DNA of 64,000 nucleotides, taken from contig CAZXHT010000003.1 of assembly GCA_964640665.1 (NCBI GenBank), positions 62,001 to 126,000 of the forward strand, given 5' to 3'. The position numbers and the translations under genes are program-made. Source of the DNA: DATKYQ01 sp964640665. GTDB taxonomy: Bacteria; Myxococcota; B64-G9. Under the pieces are notes generated by a model. It did no database searches, was not told the origin of the DNA, and saw nothing but the letters and a program-made list of their open reading frames with translations. Positions 60,101-64,000 of the stretch are shown here, piece by piece. Within the stretch, counting starts at the first letter, position 1, and each line of letters opens with the position of its first letter.

Positions 60101-62875
60101 GTCTGAATGGAATACGATCTGGACAGTGTCACCCATGATCGGTTCCGAGTAAAAATCGCCTAACGTGCCGCACAGCTTGGCCATCTGGTTACCCTGGCCA
60201 TCCAGCAAGAGCACGTAGTCCCAGCTGCAATCCGAGTTCTGCTCTACATCGAAACTTGCGAAGTGAACAGAGAGCTGAACCGCCCCGGGTTGCGAAATCA
60301 CCCAGGAGTCGTCGTAGTTGTTCGAGTACGGATGCGGCGTCTCGACCACGGGCTGTAAGGCAATGTCCGTACAGGCTCCCATTGGAATGCAGACACCGTC
60401 GACACATGCGTGGCTGTCTGCATGCGGCAAGGCGCAGACGTTGCCACAGGCACCGCAGTTTTGCAGATCCGAGCTGACGTCGAACTCACAGCCATCTGCC
60501 AGGATGCCATTGCAATCGCCAAAGCCCGCGTCGCACTCGCCGATGGCGCACTGGCCGGCGGCGCAGCCCGCGCTCGCGTTGGGATATGGGCCGCAGCCGA
60601 GACCGCAGGTGCCGCAGTTTTGCGGATCGGCCTGCAGGTCGGCCTCGCAGCCGGTTACCTCATCGTTGTCGCAATCGGTCCAGCCGGAGTCGCAGGCTAC
60701 GAACTGACACAGACCGGCGTTACAGCTCGCGCTGGCGTGGGCATAGGCGCATGTGTGACCGCACCAGCCGCAGTTGCCCAGATCGCCGGTGGTGTCTGTT
60801 TCGCAACCGCCCGGACCGGTGGCCGGATCGTCGTCGCAGTCGCCCAGGCCGACGGGGCACTTGCCGGCGTCGCACCAGCGCACCTCGTCTATTGTGAAGC
60901 CCTGGCGTTCTACGCTGCCGTCACTTGTCAGATGCACCTTGATGGTGTTGCCGTCGACCAGCATCGAAGTAAAGGGGCCTATGTTACCATCGTAGATAGC
61001 CCATTGCTGGTCGTCGCCGTCGAGGATCTCGACGTAGTCGTAGCCGGACTCGGTGTCGAATTGAGAGAAGTGCACCGCCATGACCACTGCGCCTGGCTGG
61101 GTGATTGTCCAGCTCTGGTCCGTGTTCGACAGGTAGGGGTGCTGACTCTCGACCAGCGGACTCTGGGCCGTGAAGTTGAGCGCGTTGATCTTGGCCCGAT
61201 CGGGCTCGGAATCGAGCGTGCCGTCGCTGACGGTCAAGACAGCCTGATATTCGCCGCAGATGTCTGCGGTGAAGGCCGGCGTGGCCGAGGTCGAATCGTC
61301 AAGCGAGGCCGAACTGTTGGTCGGCGGATAGAACTCCCAGGCAAAGGTGATCGCATCCTGGTTGGGGTCGAACGAGGAGGAGCCGTCGAGTTGCACCGAG
61401 CCTCCCGACTGGACGGTGCGGTCGCCGCCGGCCAGCGCCACGGGAGGCAGGGGCACGCCGCTGATGGCCTGCAGCACGCGGAAGGCGTTTACCCGGCCAC
61501 CGGTGACCGTCTGGCCCTCGAGATCGGGGATTGGATCGATGGTGGAGAAGAGGAACTGCCGGACCTCCTGCTTGGTCAGATCGGGCCTGATCGAAAGCAT
61601 CAGGGCTACAACGCCCGAGACGTGCGGCGCGGCCATCGAGGTGCCCGACTTCAGCTCGTAGCCGTGATTTGGCCAGACGGTCGAGAGGACGTCTTCGCCG
61701 GGCGCGCCGACGTCCACCGTCGTCGGCCCGTAGTTGCTGAAGTAGGCGATGTTGTCGGTGTGATTGGTGGCCGCCACGGCGATAATGTTGTCGTAGGGCC
61801 ACTCGGACGGCCAGTGGTTGTAGCCGGGATCGTCGTCGTTGTGGGTATCGTTGCCCGCCGCCGCCACCAGGAAGACATCATGCTGGTCGGCGTAGACGAC
61901 TGCGTCCTCGAGTGTCTGGCTATAGGTCTGCACCGTCCACCAGCTGCAGCTCATCAGGTCGGCGCCGTTGTCGACGGCGTAGTGGATGGCCTCGGCCGCG
62001 TCGATGCAATAGGTGTCGTAATCCTGCTGGCCGATGATACGCAGCGGCATGATGGTCACGCGCCAGTTGACACCGGCGACTCCCAGGGCGTTGTTGCCCG
62101 AGGCGCCGATGATGCCCGAGCAGTGCGTGCCGTGGCCGTAGTCGTCCATGGGGTCATTGATCTCGTTCTCGAAATCCCAGCCGCGCACGTCGTCTGTAAA
62201 ACCGTTGTTGTCGTCGTCGACGCCGTTGCCCGGAACCTCGTCCTCGTTGGTCCACATGTTATCGGCCAGGTCCGGATGAGTATAGTCGACGCCGGTGTCG
62301 AGCACGGCGACGATGACGTTGTAAGAACCGATCGAGATGTCCCAGGCCTCCTGGGCGTCGATGTCGGCATCGGTCGTACCGCCCGTCTGTCCGGTGTTGT
62401 TCATACCCCAGCACTCGGGATAGCGCGGATCGTTTGGCGTATTCTCGAACTGTAATCTGTAGTTTGGCTCGGCGTACTCGACGCGTGGATCGGAATTCAG
62501 GCGCGTGACCGCCTGCTCGACGGTCTCGCGCGATATGATGCGCATGCGATCGACCGCCAGGTTGTGCCGCGCCCGCACCCGCTCGAGCCCCAGCTCGGTG
62601 GCGACGCCGTCCACCCGTGCAGCATCGAAAGCGGGCTTGAACTTCATCAGGACGACGCCGGGCTCGTAAGGCAGCACCCGCCCATCATCCTTGGGACGAA
62701 CCACCAGGTTACGTTCCATAGGTGCCCGGTGAGAGCGCCGCGGGGCCGACTGATCCTGCACTAATGCGGACGTCCGACCGCTGACATCGACATCGTTGCC
62801 GTTGCAACCTCCAAAAACCAGGCCGACTGTCAAGGCCGCGCACAACCATAGTTTTTCTACTCGATCCACAGGCAT
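57122..62875 (-). CDS. Giant subtilisin-like serine protease lipoprotein with Cys-rich repeats and MYXO-CTERM-like tail
   Basis: The 1917-residue protein has a signal peptide with lipobox (LVFGGC, Cys24), an I9-like prodomain (about 55-125), an S8 protease domain with the triad in VLDTGVDYTHPDL, GHGTHCSGIIGA and SGTSMAAPHVSG, a PKD-like domain, and three CUB-like domains (HPYLSNTDQSWTI, HPYSNNYDDSWVI, HPYPDNYDETFVV) set among 18 Cys-rich repeats. It ends in MopE-type DNDCDGATDE and a tail with GCGC, a helix and KRRK, as in the MYXO-CTERM sorting signal. AAGGAGAG precedes the ATG. It is likely surface-attached and secreted, degrading proteins or prey. The lipobox and the C-terminal anchor together are unusual. 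Confidence 0.93.
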   Translation of the reverse strand: MPVDRVEKLWLCAALTVGLVFGGCNGNDVDVSGRTSALVQDQSAPRRSHRAPMERNLVVRPKDDGRVLPYEPGVVLMKFKPAFDAARVDGVATELGLERVRARHNLAVDRMRIISRETVEQAVTRLNSDPRVEYAEPNYRLQFENTPNDPRYPECWGMNNTGQTGGTTDADIDAQEAWDISIGSYNVIVAVLDTGVDYTHPDLADNMWTNEDEVPGNGVDDDNNGFTDDVRGWDFENEINDPMDDYGHGTHCSGIIGASGNNALGVAGVNWRVTIMPLRIIGQQDYDTYCIDAAEAIHYAVDNGADLMSCSWWTVQTYSQTLEDAVVYADQHDVFLVAAAGNDTHNDDDPGYNHWPSEWPYDNIIAVAATNHTDNIAYFSNYGPTTVDVGAPGEDVLSTVWPNHGYELKSGTSMAAPHVSGVVALMLSIRPDLTKQEVRQFLFSTIDPIPDLEGQTVTGGRVNAFRVLQAISGVPLPPVALAGGDRTVQSGGSVQLDGSSSFDPNQDAITFAWEFYPPTNSSASLDDSTSATPAFTADICGEYQAVLTVSDGTLDSEPDRAKINALNFTAQSPLVESQHPYLSNTDQSWTITQPGAVVMAVHFSQFDTESGYDYVEILDGDDQQWAIYDGNIGPFTSMLVDGNTIKVHLTSDGSVERQGFTIDEVRWCDAGKCPVGLGDCDDDPATGPGGCETDTTGDLGNCGWCGHTCAYAHASASCNAGLCQFVACDSGWTDCDNDEVTGCEADLQADPQNCGTCGLGCGPYPNASAGCAAGQCAIGECDAGFGDCNGILADGCEFDVSSDLQNCGACGNVCALPHADSHACVDGVCIPMGACTDIALQPVVETPHPYSNNYDDSWVISQPGAVQLSVHFASFDVEQNSDCSWDYVLLLDGQGNQMAKLCGTLGDFYSEPIMGDTVQIVFHSDGSVTRDGFVIDSVSSCENGCSAGYSNCDADPQNGCEADTSSDVDNCGGCGLTCGGAHTISQCANSICIESIDCQAGWADCNNNPLDGCEAELASDPWNCSACGVICHYSHAAGECNAGVCQMGECSQGFEDCNSSEADGCETSTSTDPNNCGACDNACDLAHVDSASCNQAVCRIETCERGWDDCDGIDTNGCEFDVSSDIDNCGACGIVCVFANGTGSCSDGVCVVGSCDAGFADCNGEGADGCEVDLSTDIQNCSDCGIVCEYDNATAACNAGTCEMGSCDSGFDDCNADDSDGCETDTDSDVAHCGDCNTVCDLDHVSMMVCQAGQCGIGMGDCSTVAAQISTPHPYPDNYDETFVVSAPGAMKIRVHFTDMVTESGWDYVYILDGQNNQLASYTGDQGAFWSPWATGDTIKVNLVSDYIFNDYGFDIDMYSACATACDDGWDNCDGDALNGCEFDVSADPQNCGACGHVCVFADGVGICVDGECVVTSCDVGFADCNGLGEDGCEADLSGDPENCSACGMVCEFDHAGALCIGGVCAVGACQGAWDDCNGDPVDGCETDTTSDANNCGACHQICDSYLHATSGCENSTCGIASCDLGYDDCDGIMANGCEADVSADYDNCGACGRSCDVPYAADVACVDNQCVISTCVAGFGDCDGDGFNGCETVLSNDPANCGACGTACDYSNGQGECQAGNCVMSDCDFGFGDCNSSGADGCEVDLMGDAGNCGMCGYACNLANAGANCLDGFCVIDTCDAGFENCNNANDDGCEVNTDEDETNCGACQNVCEPANASPACVSGACAVDSCDTDFGDCNSDAADGCEVDLLVALDNCGACGTACAFANAGASCVQGSCEMGACSAPYADCNLDQADGCETDINTDDNNCGACGRACHQGQECSGGSCVCTDTDGDGYATVPCGDDCNDASATVHPGAEDVCEDGIDNDCDGATDEGCQDNGQTEGGGCGCATDKQRNMSALWFGLLGLVLAIKRRK
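57390..60870 (-). repeat. 18 tandem Cys-rich repeats within the subtilisin-like gene
   Basis: Units follow the pattern GxxDCxxxxxDGCExD, NCGxCGxxC, then CxxGxC about every 45 residues. I count three before the second CUB-like domain, six before the third and nine after it. Variation between units shows an old array. Disulfide-rich modules of this type probably form a rod away from the cell surface. Confidence 0.85.
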
Positions 62876-62932
62876 GAGATCTCTCCTTTTCTCTTTCTTC
62901 TCAAGCTATCCGGGTACGATATGAGACTACAA

Positions 62933-62961
62933 TGTATACCCTCAGCCAGCCGCTGAGGCAA
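62933..62961 (-). promoter_or_regulatory. Promoter of the subtilisin-like gene with palindrome in the spacer
   Basis: On the minus strand TTGCCT and TATACA are separated by 17 bases. The spacer holds an inverted repeat with 7-bp arms, CCTCAGC and GCTGAGG (62940-62946 and 62952-62958), five bases apart. A protein bound there would block or help polymerase. The leader to the ATG would be about 50 bases. Confidence 0.45.
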
Positions 62962-63016
62962 CCACTTTTTGCTCTGTGGGATGGCCATCGGGGCGTCGAT
63001 ATGGTAAAAATGGAAA

Positions 63017-64000
63017 ATGCGCCGAACCGCCATAGTGCTGCTGTCTATCGTCGTCCTGGCGGCCCCGGGATCGCTGGCCGGCAGCCTGTCCGGACAGGTC
63101 ACTCGCTCTGACACAGGCGCCACCGTGGCCGGGGCCCTTGTCGCGGTGCGCGGCACCGGCCTGCTGGCCATCAGTGATGCGGGCGGCAACTACTCTCTGC
63201 CCGCGGTGCCCGACGGTTCATACGGCTTGACCTGCGCGTCACCGGGATTGCGCGGATCGGCGACCGGCACGACCTGGGTCGGCGATGATGCCACGCACGA
63301 CTTCGTGCTGAACCCTCCCGAGGAAAGCGGCGTGATCCAGGGCGTCGCCTCATGCTCCGGCACAGCCTGCCAGGGAGTGCTCCTGTCCGCCCGCCAGGGC
63401 AGCCGGACATTGGGGTTGACCATCTCGCAGGCAGGGGGAAGTTTCACGCTGGTAGGTCTTGCCGCCGACGACTATGACTTGCGCGGAGAGAAATACGCCT
63501 TCCTGCCCAAGACGGTCGCGCTGACGCTGCCCCCTCCGGCCACCGACGGCGGCAGCACTCTCGTTGAGCAGAACATCGACCTGGCCGCAGGCGGCTCCTA
63601 CACCTTAAGCGGAGTGGTGGCCCTGTCTGACAATCCCCTCGATCGCAGCGGCTCGACGATACGCTGTAACGGGCAGGATCCGGCGCTTACGAGCAACACG
63701 AATACCGGGGGCTCCTACACGCTCTCAGGAGTTCCGGCCGGGCCGCTTTCGTTCACGGCCTTCAGGGCGGGCTATCGCTCGGCGACCCGAATCGACGTCC
63801 AGATGACCGCCGACCTCTCACTCGATTTCGTGCTCGAAAAAGACGACAACGGGACAACAAATCCAACTTACCGGCTCTCAGGCACGGTCAGTCTGAGCAT
63901 GCCGGACGGCGGCACGCCGCCCTCGGCAGCCGGCTCGCACGTCAGCATCTGGGAAAACTTTGGACAATTCCGCCGCCAGACCATGACCGACGATCAGGGC
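63017..64000 (+). CDS. Carboxypeptidase-regulatory-like repeat protein, partial
   Basis: The frame from the ATG at 63017 has 328 codons with no stop and runs off the window. It has a signal peptide (AIVLLSIVVLAAPGSLAG) and then at least four carboxypeptidase regulatory-like (transthyretin/CarboxypepD_reg) modules: SLSGQVTRSDTG, GVIQGVASCSG, YTLSGVVALSDN, YRLSGTVSLS, with GSYTLSGVPAG turns. It diverges from the subtilisin-like gene. Likely a secreted or surface protein. No ribosome binding site is strong. Confidence 0.82.
   Translation, partial: MRRTAIVLLSIVVLAAPGSLAGSLSGQVTRSDTGATVAGALVAVRGTGLLAISDAGGNYSLPAVPDGSYGLTCASPGLRGSATGTTWVGDDATHDFVLNPPEESGVIQGVASCSGTACQGVLLSARQGSRTLGLTISQAGGSFTLVGLAADDYDLRGEKYAFLPKTVALTLPPPATDGGSTLVEQNIDLAAGGSYTLSGVVALSDNPLDRSGSTIRCNGQDPALTSNTNTGGSYTLSGVPAGPLSFTAFRAGYRSATRIDVQMTADLSLDFVLEKDDNGTTNPTYRLSGTVSLSMPDGGTPPSAAGSHVSIWENFGQFRRQTMTDDQG

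Noticed and set aside
60410..62455. 681-codon frame antisense to the subtilisin-like gene
   Set aside because: It is a Val/Ala/Gly-rich shadow of the Cys-rich repeat and protease coding sequence.
1..64000. tRNA, rRNA, CRISPR arrays and prophage
   Set aside because: No cloverleaf, regular spacer-repeat array or phage gene cluster was recognised by eye; a covariance search would be needed to exclude a tRNA.

Overview
The window looks like a chromosomal segment of a high-GC Gram-negative bacterium of the former Deltaproteobacteria, most likely Myxococcota or a neighbouring uncultivated phylum. The grounds are family-level: MopE-type DNDCDG metal-binding repeats, a MYXO-CTERM-like tail on a subtilisin-like protease, Ser/Thr kinases with PEGA repeats, DUF4388-type response regulators, many lipoproteins, and outer-membrane barrels with a TonB-dependent receptor. 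This placement is an inference; no rRNA or tRNA gene was found to test it.

Layout. 1-1539: end of a lipoprotein gene that leaves the window, and a Cys-rich beta-propeller fragment that seems to have lost its 5' end. 1640-5108: glmS and a lipoprotein. 5122-13864 (minus strand): two outer-membrane proteins, a ceramidase-family hydrolase overlapping in context with a GH4 glycosidase, a PEGA kinase whose HRD motif reads HRN, and a REC-DUF4388-DnaJ-TPR regulator. 14042-15372: two tandem deoxynucleoside kinases behind a good sigma70-type promoter. 15449-22575: a decayed gene, a TonB receptor, a LarA-like racemase, an atypical NRAMP-family transporter, and small envelope genes including a 40-residue FmdB-like zinc ribbon. 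22699-27518: a cluster of envelope genes (M49-like metallopeptidase lipoprotein, FadL-like porin, HEAT-repeat lipoprotein, small lipoprotein). 27571-28517: a lower-GC island with an IstB (IS21) remnant and a hicAB toxin-antitoxin pair with its own promoter and operator-like palindrome.

28545-33183: a free-standing MshEN-domain protein, two TPM-domain membrane proteins, an acyltransferase with an alpha/beta hydrolase, and small proteins. 33368-39075: a response regulator with a Pro-Leu-Glu-Pro repeat, then valS, nadC and birA closely spaced. 39103-49301 (minus): comEC, then a molybdenum hydroxylase operon (mocA-like, FAD subunit, xdhC, 2Fe-2S subunit, Mo subunit) led by a large flavoprotein with the domain order of dihydropyrimidine dehydrogenase. 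The last gene probably supplies or accepts electrons for the hydroxylase, or acts on the same heterocyclic substrate.

49356-64000: surface and envelope genes: a 1026-residue MopE/propeller lipoprotein, two membrane or periplasmic proteins, an exported amidohydrolase, an AAA/DUF4143 ATPase that appears to be read from a leaderless mRNA, a small membrane protein, a 1917-residue subtilisin-like lipoprotein with 18 Cys-rich repeats and a MYXO-CTERM-like tail, and the start of a protein made of carboxypeptidase-regulatory-like repeats that runs off the window. No CRISPR array, complete insertion sequence, prophage or RNA gene was seen. Nearly every long reading frame antisense to these genes is a high-GC shadow.
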